Origin: Rhododendron vialii
Lineage: Eukaryota; Streptophyta; Magnoliopsida; Ericales; Ericaceae
Reading direction: 5' to 3'
Length of the DNA: 64,000 nucleotides
NCBI RefSeq assembly: GCF_030253575.1
Contig: NC_080560.1
Location: 13,306,001-13,370,000, forward strand
Under the pieces are notes generated by a model. That model searched no databases. It had not been told where the DNA came from and saw only the letters and a list, made by a program, of their open reading frames with translations. Below, in pieces: positions 10,111 through 21,200 of the stretch (the first letter of the stretch is position 1; every line of letters starts with the position of its first letter). The translations under genes and the position numbers were made by a program.

Positions 10111-13100
10111 CTAGACCGATGATTGAAGCCCAATGATACCTGCAAAACATGGATGTGACAGATGTTAATCTGTCCTATACAGGCAAAAATGATTCCGAGA
10201 ACAAAAACTTGTGAGCATTCATATCTCAATAATATCATAGGCAAAATCCTAGGCAAAGACACCATTGCCTATCGCTTACGCACAAGACGAGGATGATAGT
10301 TACCAGTTACCACGTGTCACAATGCTAATATAGATTCATTACACCTCATTAGGAGGTAAAGAGTTCGAGTCTTGCCACACACAAGAAACCAACCCCAGGC
10401 TAAGGCCTCCCAATGTGCCCGAAGATAAAAAGAAAAACAAGGAATGCTAAGCACACAACCTATTATTCTACAGATGTTATCCTTAGCATAGTCTTTTAGG
10501 GTTTCACCCTACTAAACCTAGCTTCACTCAGGCCCAGGAAAACAAAATAGCACATGACAGCAAAAACAAGAAAAACAATTTAGAGTTTAGTACCACATCC
10601 AACTCTTGCACCGGCGTTTCCTGTTGTCTTGCTAAGATCATGTCCACCTGTTGCATTGATTGTCACAATTAGATAAAGCCCAAAAACTGACGCTAGAGAG
10701 GCAATATCGCAACCACTTTGAAGACAATAATGCTACTCAATTCTCACTTTCAAACTCACACCTAACGCAGACAAGCAGGAATTGGAAAACAACATTTGGA
10801 ACTGAAGAGTGAAGACCCGTAAAAGCTGATGTTCTCCCTATCCTGAGAAACACTGTGAGAGCAAACAATGTTTTTCCTTACCCTGAGAGATTACTCAATT
10901 GCCAACTAGGTAACTACGCTGGAAAATGAACAGTTAATGCCCGACCTCAAGGAAATTTTGGCGTTCGGAGGGCTAGTTGGAACTTTGAAGGTCTAATTTA
11001 ATACTGTATCATGGTCTCCAAAGTCCCAATACATTAAACCTTTTCTTCTTGATAGAGAACCCTAGTTGGCTCCTCAAAGAGACACCTTTCTTTCTTTCTT
11101 TCATTTTCATATTATAATTCTACGACATTAAGCAATAAAACTCAATGCAGATCAAGACGTAACCCATATTTTAGCTTTCACATAAGCGACAGCAGTTACC
11201 CAATCAGATCACAAAGAAGAAGGAAAGTTCAAAACTGATCCAAGTTCGCTAAGAACTAGACAGAGTACAAGAACCTTGTGAGGAACAAGATCAAGAGAAA
11301 AGTAACTTAAACTGATACAAAGTTCAACTGATGTTAGTCTCATCAATGATTACAGTTATATAATCAAAGAAATATGAACTCTTGCGGCTCATGCCTGCAA
11401 CTATTAGACGTGCCGAGGTACCTAAAATACACATTATTGCATGAATGAAATGGTGCATTAATTCACTTTATGGCGATAATAAGTTTTCATTGTGGTATTT
11501 AGAACCTTCTAATCATACTCTTTGGTATCTTTAGCTTTGCGGCTATTGCTTGATAGTCCATGTTGATACTGATGAGCACCGCACGACTAATTTATCATTT
11601 GCCAGGGTACATCACAAGACAGTACATCTACTTTAAAAGCGAAGTTAATGCAAATTAGAGAGACGGACAAGAATAGGGAAGAAACCCTACGATTATGCGC
11701 CAAATGCCAGCTGTAATAAAGTTTCAATTGCTATTGCACTTCAACTATGATGTAAAATTTCACAACTCATGAGTGCAACAAACGCTGAAGCACTATCAAA
11801 TGCCACTAAAATCCCTTCTTTTCCTACGACCAAAAGGTGCCTGATATTACATCTCCTGATAAATGTTTAGTTTCTCAAGTCAACATCGATTATTAGAACT
11901 TTGGAAGTACTTCTTTCAAGTTTAGGAATCATATTTGTGTCACAAGATGCAAACAAGAGTAACCATTTTGAAGTACCATACCTCTCCCAAGATCGTCAGG
12001 ATCTGCATGCACGACAACTGCTCTTCCCAATATGGAATGATGTCCAGTTAGTGGAATCTACAAATCCATTAACAAGGCATAAAAAAGGTAAATCTTAACA
12101 CACCATCCAAGCATATGAACTTTTAATACCTCGAAAAAATGCCAGATTAAGTAGTAGTATTACACTATTACTACTGCGCTATAGGGAACTACATTTCTTT
12201 CCCCGCAACAACTGGAACAAGTATATTCCTAACTCTGTGATGGTCAATTACCAAAATGGAAATTGAAATCACCTAGTTTAGATTTCTACACATCATCCAA
12301 ATGAACGATTGGTGCCTGGTATCAAATGTTAAGAAACCAAAACCATATTGAAATAAAGAAACTTTTGGAATGCATACCAGCGTGTCTTCAATTGAAATCT
12401 TGGCAACTCCTGAAACAAGGAAATCAAAGTTAGGCTATCAAATTGGTCCACTCTAGTCGCAATAACTACATGAATACAAGTGAAAAATAACAAGAATAAC
12501 TGAACACCCACCATCTGGGCCAGCAACAATATTACCCAAATCCCCTGCGTGACGCTCTTTATCAGAAGGAGCTCCATGATTTTTCTTCAGAGGATTAAAA
12601 TGAGGTCCTGTTGTAAATCAGTCATCAAATCAGAAACCCACAATCACTCACTCCCAATCCACAAGTATTCGTAGCACACGTTTATAATTGAAGAAAATAT
12701 TTACGAAGACTCTAATTGGAATTTGAGTTCAAGAATAAGAGTTTGTGTGTCTGTCCGTAAGATTTTAAACAGCTCCTTTCCATGGTAAGATAGGATGAGG
12801 AAAAAGTGGATTGGGTTCCTCACCAAATCTCATTATCTTGGGTAGGAAACGGTGCGAACAAAAATTGAACCAATAAAACCCCCAAATTTATCTCTCACCA
12901 TTTCCAACTACTCATAATCCAAACAAGTGATATGGGTCCTAATTTCTTTCCTTTTCTTATCATTTCTCACAACCCTATGAAGGGTCTGTTTAATTAGGTG
13001 AGAACAAGGGAAAGAAGAGTGACCAGTGGAATTGCAGCCGTTGGTGGTATCGCCAAGGGCGTGAATATGGAAACCGTGAAGACCTGGAGTGAGGCCAGTT

Positions 13101-13314
13101 ATCCTCCCTGTGATATGGGTTGCTCCTGTATATACCCCACCCTTAATTATACTCCGTAGAAGCTTGTAATAAATGCATATACACAATACTAGATAATAAA
13201 ACAGAGAGAGAGAGAGAGAGTGAGAGAGGCACCTCTTGGGTCCTGAACGAACTGGAGAGTACCCTTAACATGGGGGTCACCGGCGATGAGAGCCACCGCT
13301 TTCACAGTAGTCAT
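10111..13314 (-). CDS. CSD3: Cu/Zn superoxide dismutase, CSD3 type
   Basis: The enzyme converts superoxide to oxygen and hydrogen peroxide. Seven exons, read downward, are 13,314-13,233, 13,125-13,024, 12,607-12,512, 12,409-12,378, 12,057-11,982, 10,647-10,594 and 10,139-10,111, giving 156 residues. The start is [18 protein letters not shown]. Metal ligands are all present: [30 protein letters not shown] and [12 protein letters not shown]. Disulfide cysteines appear in TNGCNSTG and RVGCG. The sequence is closer to the [15 protein letters not shown] class (Arabidopsis CSD3) than to the cytosolic CSD1 or plastid CSD2, and no transit peptide precedes the start. It ends GIIGLQSSV, without the AKL-type peroxisome signal of Arabidopsis CSD3, so its location is uncertain. 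The gene looks intact. Confidence 0.93.
10295..10440 (+). repeat. Possible tRNA-derived SINE fragment in a CSD3 intron
   Basis: The phrase TTACACCTCATTAGGAGGT is followed by AGTTCGAGTCTTGCC, which resembles a polymerase III B box (GGTTCGANTCC). An A-rich tail GATAAAAAGAAAAACAAGG follows. A related sequence is at 60,300-60,400. The A box is weak, so the SINE call is an inference. Confidence 0.4.
13201..13222. repeat. (GA)n tract in CSD3 intron 1
   Basis: A GA run lies just after the first exon of the minus-strand superoxide dismutase gene, so it reads as CT in the transcript. Confidence 0.85.
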
Positions 13315-13364
13315 CTTGCTGCTCTTTTTCGGTTATTTTTGCATCATACGCGTGTATATACCCT

Positions 13365-13560
13365 CCAAGCTGGAAAAAATTTCAGTGCTGAGTGGGTTTC
13401 ACGTGGTTCCCACCCGGTGCATCCAAGCTGTCCATTACGTTTTTGGACGCAATAGAATATCCCGATTGGTTCAATTGTATGGGTTGGACGGTCCGAATGT
13501 GCCAAACGGATATCACGTGAAGTATACCCGTCCAACACTGAAAAATTTCTCAAGCTGATT
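13365..13560. mobile_element. Short MITE-like foldback next to the CSD3 start
   Basis: The left end reads CAAGCTGGAAAAAATTTCAG. The right end read inward gives CAGCTTGAGAAATTTTTCAG and continues into a CACGTG-containing stretch in both arms. The ends fold on each other imperfectly. It lies within 60 bp of the superoxide dismutase ATG and so may hold part of that gene's leader or promoter. A second member of the family is at 13,868-14,100. Confidence 0.6.
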
Positions 13561-13629
13561 CCAATCGGGATTGAATGGTCTCTTTGCACCTTAGTTACGT
13601 AATCCTTCAGTAACCATGCGCTCGTGGTC

Positions 13630-13855
13630 ACTCTATCAATCAATTTACTCTATCATAATGGAGTAATAATAAGTTTGATTTTTGATATTTAGTGGTGAGA
13701 TTCATCTTTTATTGGTGGAAAACTCTGGGTAATTTTTACCAATTGTTTTTTGGTAGTAATAAAGTTTGATTTTAGGGATAGTAGTATTTCAGTGGTACGA
13801 CTCATCTTTTATTGGTGAAAAACTCCCAGTAATTTTTTTTATCATTTTTTGGTAC
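13630..13855. repeat. Tandem duplication of about 115 bp
   Basis: The unit AATAATAAGTTTGATTTT followed by GATTCATCTTTTATTGGTGG is present twice, at about 13,664 and 13,757, with several differences. It lies between two MITE copies upstream of CSD3. Confidence 0.65.
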
Positions 13856-13867
13856 GTCGAAAACGAG

Positions 13868-14100
13868 AAATTCTTGGACGATGGGTGAATATATTCTATG
13901 TGATATCCACTCGATACTTTTGAGCCCTCCGATGCACTTTTGGACGGCTCGAATTCAAACATTCTCTTTTCTTTCACTCTTCCTCTTTCTCTCTCATTTT
14001 TCTCTTTTCAAATTCGAGCCGTCCAAAAGTGCATTTGACTGCTTGAATGTGCTGAGCGGGTACCACATGATATCCACCACGCACTGAAAAATTTCTCCTC
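13868..14100. mobile_element. Second MITE of the AAATTTTTCAGTG family
   Basis: The arms start GAGAAATTCTTGGACG on the left and, read inward, GAGAAATTTTTCAGTGCG on the right. Internal arms TGGACGGCTCGAATT and AATTCGAGCCGTCCA are perfect complements. It shares the outer motif with the copy at 13,365-13,560. Confidence 0.6.
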
Positions 14101-14109
14101 GAAAACACA

Positions 14110-14930
14110 AACCATTCAAATGAAAACACAATCAGTTCAAGTACAAATATAGTACTACAAGACAACATCAAGGAACTTGCTAATTCGGGACAGACACAAC
14201 ATGGCGCACTGATTGATTGAGGTGAATCTTCGGTTTCGGTAGCCATTAATAAATGGAAAATTTATATAAATGATCCTTCTAGTTTCATTCGAGTCCCATT
14301 TTTATCCTTTAAGTGTCAATTATAATTTTTTTGACTTTCAAGTTTGGTTTTTGTACTAAATTGGTCCAATTGATAACTTTTTTTCAACCAAATTGGACAA
14401 AAAAAATCTGATTGATGGCGGTTTGGACGTTGCAGTTCGTACCAAGTTGGTTCAATAGATGGTGTTGCCCTCAATCTGATTTTTTTCATCTAGTTTGGCT
14501 GTCAAATGTTATCAATTGGACTAACTTAGTACGAAAATCAAACTTGAAGGTCAAAAGAGTTGCAATTAATACTTAAAAAACGAAAATGAGACTTGGATGA
14601 AAGTAGGAGGACCATTTCTATAAATTTCCCTTAATAAATTCCTCCATTTGCGCTGCTCCCAGTGTGGCCATATGATCTACACTCTGGTTTGCATTTTTGG
14701 GATCACTAGCAAAAGCTTGGTGAGGGTGTCCAATAGGGGGTCCATAGTTGATCAATGCGGACATTGCTTTGGCCGTCTTGTGGGAGAGTCTCTATCGCCC
14801 GAAGCAAATCTCCAGATCAGCTCAAAAGCCACTTGCCCATACGATCTCGGAAGGGGCCGCCAAATTCAGCTTTTCCATTTCTTTCGTGCCAACAATCATT
14901 TGTTTTAACTTGAGACGCCAGTTTTACCTT
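14110..14930 (-). pseudogene. Decayed RNase H-like fragment (LINE-type scrap), split by a MITE
   Basis: On the minus strand, the piece just right of the MITE reads NPKNANQSVDHMATLGAAQ then MEEFI. It resembles the C-terminal end of plant RNase H domains from non-LTR retrotransposons (REANQCADxLAKLGA). Removing the MITE at 14,255-14,630 makes the reading continue left of it. No reverse transcriptase is visible nearby and the frame is poorly preserved upstream. The family call is an inference from one short motif. Confidence 0.35.
14255..14630. mobile_element. Foldback MITE, Mutator-like, 376 bp
   Basis: The ends GGAAAATTTATATAAATGATCC and, read inward from the right, GGGAAATTTATAGAAATGGTCC begin arms of about 150 bp that are near reverse complements. 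TTAATAAAT occurs at 14,246-14,254 and again at 14,631-14,639, a perfect 9-bp target duplication. The inner parts share GGTCCAATTGATAAC and its complement. Confidence 0.85.
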
Positions 14931-14949
14931 TACTTGTTGGATAGACGTT

Positions 14950-16360
14950 CAAGATCGGTATTGTCTAGTTTAGTCCAAAGTAAGGACCGGAGACAATCAA
15001 ACTCGTTCCAATTGCACAGGTCTTTTTATTTGGTTGGATACAAGCATTAAAATTGAGTTATATTTAAGGGAGCCACATATTCTTATATGTGATTAAAAAC
15101 TTCTCCTAAAAAAGAAGTGTGTAAGAATAAACATTTGCACACATTTAAGAGAAGGAAATGATTCAATAATCTAATCAAACGATAAAAATAACTAATTTAA
15201 TAATCTAAGCAAACAAATCTATTATGAGTTGAGAATAGAAATTCTCCTCGAAAAATTAAGGTGGCGGTGTGTTGAATTAATTGTAGACGGTAAGCTTCTT
15301 TATTTTGAGAGTTTTATGTTTTTTCTACTTATAAAAGGTCAAGCCGACACCATAGACACTACGTTGCGAAGAGATTTGCCTTTGCTTGGAGAAATAAAAA
15401 GTAAATAGTATATTATAAGCCCAAAACTTGAGAAAGAACAAACGAATATTCTACGAAAGAGGATATTCAAGGATCAATCATGACATTTTAATGCATGTGA
15501 GAGAAATATTTTTAAAAGTAATCTATATGAAACTTTAGACGCGTTTATAAAGATATTAGACGCGTTTATAAAGATATTGAATATGTAATTACTGACGATA
15601 CCATCAAATAATTTTTTGCTCCAAAATTAAACATGTATTAAACTATATATTTCCCAACGTGTGAGATCTATATATAGTCTATCCTAACATGAGTTTTGGG
15701 TATAATTATTTCTTTCACTATTAGTTGGGTATATATAGTCTTTCACCATCAACTAAAGGGCCAATATGGACTATTTTGTTGATGCAATTTAATACATCGC
15801 TCTAGTAATAGTTCAAAGAAACCACGTATATATATTTGTAGGCATGGAGTGAAAATAAAACTCAATGAATATTATGTAAAGAAATAATTTTCATTTTTAG
15901 ACTCTCTTATTTAATGAAATAAATGGATTTTTATTTTCAAATTTAGAAAATTAAAAGAAAATCCTCAAATAGGAAGTTTATTGATCGAACAAGGATTATA
16001 TATATAAATATGCACGTACACAAATTTCCCTGTTGAAAGACAAGCTAAACATTGCATTTTAAGAGGAAATTAAATAATCATCTTAAGTGGGCATACCACG
16101 CAAGTTGCCATCTTGCCCACTTTTCAGAATTATGTTTACATCATATTGACATGTGATTTATCTTTTTAATCCTTTAATTATCATGTACATATTTACAACT
16201 ATATGTGTTTCCTATCTTATTGAGATTTCATCAATATTATTTTCTAACTTAGTAGGATTGCAAAAACAATGTTTCCTAACTTAGTGTGGTTGAATTAATA
16301 TTCTTTACCTTTGATAAGGAATTCAAATAGTGAGATTAACCTTATTTCCATATTTAACGA
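14950..16360. other. AT-rich DNA, no gene seen
   Basis: No reading frame has recognisable coding character. A 26-bp unit containing TAGACGCGTTTATAAAGATAT is tandemly doubled near 15,537-15,585. Nothing else stands out. Confidence 0.5.
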
Positions 16361-16361
16361 A

Positions 16362-16553
16362 GGAAAACAATTTTCAAACCCTTTTAACAATTCACACTCT
16401 TATTTTTGTTTTTATCCACATGAATTTATAATTTTGTCCTTGAATATGTGAAACAATGTATTGAATAAAGGAAAAGATAGCAAATTCAAGTGGATAAAGA
16501 CAAAAAAGAGTGTGTGAATTGCAAAAAAAAGGGTTTGTGAAAATCAATTCCCA
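16362..16553. mobile_element. Foldback MITE related to the copy at 4,604
   Basis: The left arm GGAAAACAATTTTCAAACCC and the right arm, read inward as GGGAATTGATTTTCACAAAC, both run into CACACTCTT and TTTATCCAC. The ends and layout match the element at 4,604-4,797. Flanks TTAACGAA and AAAACGAA match at six of eight positions, a decayed target duplication. Confidence 0.6.
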
Positions 16554-16854
16554 AAACGAAAGACATCCGAAATTCAAAAGAACCAAAAAGAAACAATAAA
16601 GCTATGGCCTATGGGTACCTATGAAATGTACATACTATGTAGACCTGGATAACAAGTCGGGTCGGGTCAGTCGGGTTCGTGTCACAAATCACCCGACCTG
16701 AACCCAACCCATTTAGAATTCGTGTTTCTCGAGTCGTGTCAGTTTCGTGTAAAAAATGCTCAATCCTAATCCGTTAACTTTGTGTCCGGTTCGTGTCGTG
16801 TTATCGTGTCTGTTGCCCAACTCTATATAGAATTACAGATATACCATATATATA

Positions 16855-17232
16855 TATACGGGACGGTTCAAGGGACACCCAAAAAAATACCTAAAAAAAC
16901 ACCCCAAATCTCAAACTCATAGTTCCTGATCAAATTTGTATGATCCGAACCGTTCAATGTGTGCAAAATATAATTTTAAGGGTGCTCGCGAGAAATTAAC
17001 AAAAAAAATGATCGGGAAAGGCTTGATTTGAGCAGTTTTATTTGAACCGTTCAATAAAAAACTGTTTGAAACTGTTCAGATCAAGTCATTCCCGGTCATT
17101 TTTTTGTTGATTTCTCGTGGGTACCTTTAAAATCACGTTCTGATCACATTGAGCGGCTCGGATCATCAAAATTTGATCGGGAACTATGAGGTGTTTTTTT
17201 AGGTGTTTTTTTGGGTGTCTCCGAAACCGCTC

Positions 17233-17235
<3 letters not shown>
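16855..17235. mobile_element. Foldback MITE inside the hAT-like repeat
   Basis: The left arm carries GGGACACCC, AAATACCTAAAAAAACACC and GATCCGAACCGTTCAATG. The right arm carries the near reverse complements GAGCGGCTCGGATC, AGGTGTTTTTTTAGGTG and GGGTGTCTCCG. The arms are about 150 bp each. TA dinucleotides surround it, including the long run that follows. Confidence 0.65.

Positions 17236-17274
<39 letters not shown>
17235..17274. repeat. (AT)n microsatellite
   Basis: About twenty AT units follow the right end of the foldback element, and a shorter AT run borders its left side. The element may have inserted into an existing AT tract. Confidence 0.9.
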
Positions 17275-17277
<3 letters not shown>

Positions 17278-17491
17278 AGTGTTAATGGGTGACACAGATT
17301 AGTAATCGTGTTGGTTGTGTCAATTTCATGTCTCTCGTGTTCAACCCGAACCCGATCCATTTAGAATTTGTGTTCTTGAGTCGTGTCATTTTCATGTTTC
17401 GTATCAGAAATGTTTAATCCTAACCCGTTAATTTCTTGTCCGATTCATGTCGTGTTATCGTGTTTCGTGTCCGTTGCCCAGCTCTAATACC

Positions 17492-17808
17492 ATGTACATA
17501 TGAGTTTTGGGGGCCTATCTAGGGTCCAACAAAGATGATTCGAATCGTTCATTATTTTTAAAATATTTTTTAAGGAGCCCTGTAAAAAATCAGCTCAACC
17601 CGATATTAGTAAGGATTTTTTCTGAATTTGTGGAGGCGAAACTACTTAACTACTTAGTTTCGCCCTTACAAATTCAGAAAAAATTCTTATCGATGTCGGG
17701 TTGAGCTGATTTTTTACAGGGCTCCATAAAAAAATATTTTAAAAATAATAGACGATTCGAATTATCTTTATGAGATCTGAGATAAACTCCACAAAATTCA
17801 TATGTACA
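17492..17808. mobile_element. Foldback MITE of about 315 bp
   Basis: The ends TGTACATATGAGTTTTG and its near reverse complement border arms that share AAAAATCAGCTCAACCCGAT and its exact complement. The centre around 17,640 reads CTACTTAACTACTTAG. A copy with the same core (AAAAATCAATTCAACTCGAT) lies at 33,830-34,150. Confidence 0.7.
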
Positions 17809-18109
17809 TTTCATATGTGCAAATAGCATCACTCAAATAGAAAATCAATTTCCTCTGCGCAATTTGTCTAAAAACAATTAAGAGGTACGTTTTGGCGCAA
17901 AAAAGAAGGCCACGTTAGCTGAGCTGGGTAGAACCCACCAACAAGTGGGCTCCAAGTCAGCCACAGGTGGGTCCCCTATAACCTTCGGCGGATTCCAAGT
18001 CTCATGCAATACCATTATTAGATCCATTCGTTCGAATCCTCTGTGAGTTGGCAATCTTTTGGTTGATGACCTCTGTATCCCTCCTCCCTCTTTCTTCACA
18101 AAATGTCTA

Positions 18110-18205
18110 AGCCTAAATATCTTCACCAAAATATCTTCTCACCCATCCCCTCTTACTGGAAAAAGATTGTAGAGAGAGAGGAAGAGCAGAGAGAGAGAGA
18201 AAGCG
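18110..18205 (+). promoter_or_regulatory. Alpha-tubulin leader with GA tract
   Basis: The presumed 5'UTR is purine-rich (AGAGAGAGAGGAAGAGCAGA and similar) directly before the ATG at 18,206. No perfect TATA box is seen. CCTAAATATC near 18,110 is a weak candidate. Confidence 0.35.
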
Positions 18206-21200
18206 ATGAGGGAGGTGATAAGCATTCACATAGGACAGGCTGGGATTCAGGTGGGTAACTCCTGCTGGGAGCTCTACTGCCTTGAACATGGCATTCAGCC
18301 CGATGGGATGATGCCTAGGTACATCTATTTTCGACATTCTCCATTCATCTTTTTTCATATATAGAGATTTCTGCATCTGGGTTTTTGTGTATCAGTAGAT
18401 GCGGCCTGTTTTTCGATAATCTACGTTTGTGTACTCGTTTTTTGCTAACTGGGTTTAAATTTGTCTTTGTGGATCTGAAAATTTTGAATCTGTTTATAGA
18501 CTATAGTTGAGCTCTGTTTTTCTTAGTTTGTATGGTTTGTTTGTTGGCAGTTGTTACTCGTAAGCTGTAGCCTTGGAGTAATTATTTGGGGGTCTTGTTC
18601 CACACATTTTGCTGTAACTTAGTACTGCGCCCAGCAGAAATGTGTGGTGTATAAGAGTTTTGGGTCACCACATGGGCCGTGGCGGTGCCCCAAGATCGCC
18701 AAATATATTTGCGTAGCCTCGGGTCTGAGATCGTGGGTGAGGTCTAAGTTCTGTTTTTTCTCCATGTATTCAACCCAAAAGGTTATGTATTAGGTGTGGT
18801 GGTTGGGGCCTGGGCGGGGGGGCTCATGTTTTTTTGGTGGTAGCAAGCTCTTCTTCATTGTATTTTCGGGCGACTTTGAGTAGATTTCTCTGGTTTTTAT
18901 TTTCAAATGAATAATTGTTTGTGTCATTTAGGTTGGTTCATGGTTTTCGGTAGTAGTGTGTTCTTCTGCATTTCATTGTGTAGATTTCTCTTGTTTCTAT
19001 TATTGGTTCCAAACAAATTATTGCGTTTGTCATTTACGTATATGAACTTTGGGATGTACTCAATCAGACCAGTAGTACACTACCAAAATGAGTTGATCTC
19101 ATTCTAACCAAGTAACCTCGTAGGCACCATAACTACTGGAAATGGTCATACTTTAATCTCTTTTCGCACTTGCAAGTTGAAGTATCTTTTGCAGTGAGAA
19201 CTAAGAAGTTGGAATGGTCACTGCTTATGTATCATTTTGACTTTATGTCACCAGATGCTCCACATCTGAGTAAAAAGAGGCCACTTGGTAGGATCAATGA
19301 AGTCATATCTCAAAAATCTTCCTCGTCCCGTTGATTCCAGTTTGGACCTTTTGCATCAGGATGTTAGTTTAAACTTGTTACTTGCACATCTAAAATCGCC
19401 CTTTCCATTTTATGGTTACGTGTGTCACTATTCTGTAACAAGGTAGTATATGGATGGTTTCCATATGAGTATTCCCATATGTGACTCTTAATTGAGAGAT
19501 CAGGATCAAGACCATCAAATGTCATGAAGGAATCTCTGTATTTGGTGAGTCCTTGAGTCCTTCGATGACTTGCCCCACATATATTTACCATCCAAATGGC
19601 GAATATGGTTATTTTTATCTGTCGGAAACAAATTCAGCAGCTCTTTGTTTTCCAACCTTCTTTGGGCCTAATGGGGTTTATCTTATGTGCTTGCAGTGAC
19701 ACCTCATTTGGTGTTGGACACGATGCCTTTAATACCTTCTTCAGTGAAACCAGTGCTGGAAAGCATGTGCCTCGGGCAATATTCCTTGATCTGGAACCAA
19801 CCGTGGTTGATGAAGTTAGGACTGGGACCTACAGACAACTTTTTCACCCAGAGCAACTTATTTCTGGCAAAGAGGATGCCGCCAATAACTTTGCGAGAGG
19901 ACATTATACAGGTAACCTTCAATCTGCGATTCAAATGTTAATGGTTTCTGTTTTCAAAATAAATCCTGGAGATTACATTTTAAGGAAAACAAAAGCCCTT
20001 GTTGCTTTAATTATTCGTTCATTTGCATCTGAATCGGTTTTAGAGTATAGCAAACTGTACTTCTAATATATATGCTCCCAAAAATGGGCTTTTCCAGAAG
20101 TAAAGCTCATAGATTATGTTTTGAGACCGCTATCTAAACAAGGTTGTCTCTGGAAAGTATACTGCAAACTAATTCTGGAAACAGAAACCAAATAGAGTCT
20201 ATAATTTCGTTGGACATAACTTGCTAAAACTGTTTTGTTTGTTATGCGCTGCAGTGGGGAAGGATGTCATTGAGATATGTCTTGACCGAGTGAGAAAATT
20301 AGCAGACAACTGCACTGGTTTGCAAGGGTTTTTGGTGTTTAACGCCGTTGGTGGTGGCACTGGTTCTGGATTGGGGTCATTGCTTTTGGAGCGCTTGTCT
20401 GTAGAATATGGAAAGAAGTCAAAGCTTGGTTTCACCATCTATCCTTCACCTCAGGTACTTCCTTAAGACAATAACTAGAATGACATGAAGTACAGAAAAT
20501 TTGTTGCTAAGACAAGTCAATTCTTCTCCACAAACTAAGGAAAAACCTTTTTGTGTCCCCCCCTCGCCTTTCTTCTTCAGTAAGAATAACACAAAAGTTC
20601 TATGATTTCAAATGCATGGTAGATAAATTTTCTTACATTTTACTCTAATTTCATCAGAGATGATTTTATGAAGAGAAAATGATTTTATCCTCTCTTTTTT
20701 GGGAAAAATGATTCATGCAGCTTTTGAGGTGAAGTCACACGCCTAGGTAACTAAGTAATATGAAGTGTATAAGCATGAGGGACCCTCAATTCAATAGCTA
20801 GCATTAGGTTTGAGTTCTACCCAAGACCATTTGACACAGCTAACCCTGATTGAACACTTTAGCGCGTTAGACATATCTATAGAGTTAGAGTCTTCGCATG
20901 CTGTAAAAATTTGCTGAAGATTTTGCTTCCACTATTAGTTGGAAAAAACTTGCTTATCCAAGACAGAACAGAGAGAAAAGGGCAAGAAAACATAATAAAT
21001 TCTTGTGACGATTTTATCCAAAATCTCCAGGTTTCAACTGCGGTTGTGGAGCCTTACAACAGCGTATTGTCCACTCATTCCCTCCTTGAACACACAGACG
21101 TTGCTGTGCTCCTAGACAATGAAGCTATATATGATATCTGCAGGAGATCCTTAGACATTGAGAGGCCAACTTACACCAACTTAAATCGCTTGATTTCTCA

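Larger units (their letters stand above)
16639..17487. mobile_element. hAT-like non-autonomous element split by a foldback insertion
   Basis: The outer ends TAGACCTGG and CCAGCTCTA are short imperfect inverted repeats. Inside are repeated phrases on GTCGTGTC, CCCGACC and CCCATTTAGAATT, common in plant hAT-type repeats. One segment (16,640-16,830) is echoed by a similarly oriented segment (17,300-17,487). Between them lies a separate foldback element (about 16,855-17,235). Exact borders are uncertain. Confidence 0.5.

Noticed and set aside
19704-19934. Minus-strand ORF opposite tubulin exon 2
   Set aside because: It is a shadow of the conserved tubulin coding sequence.
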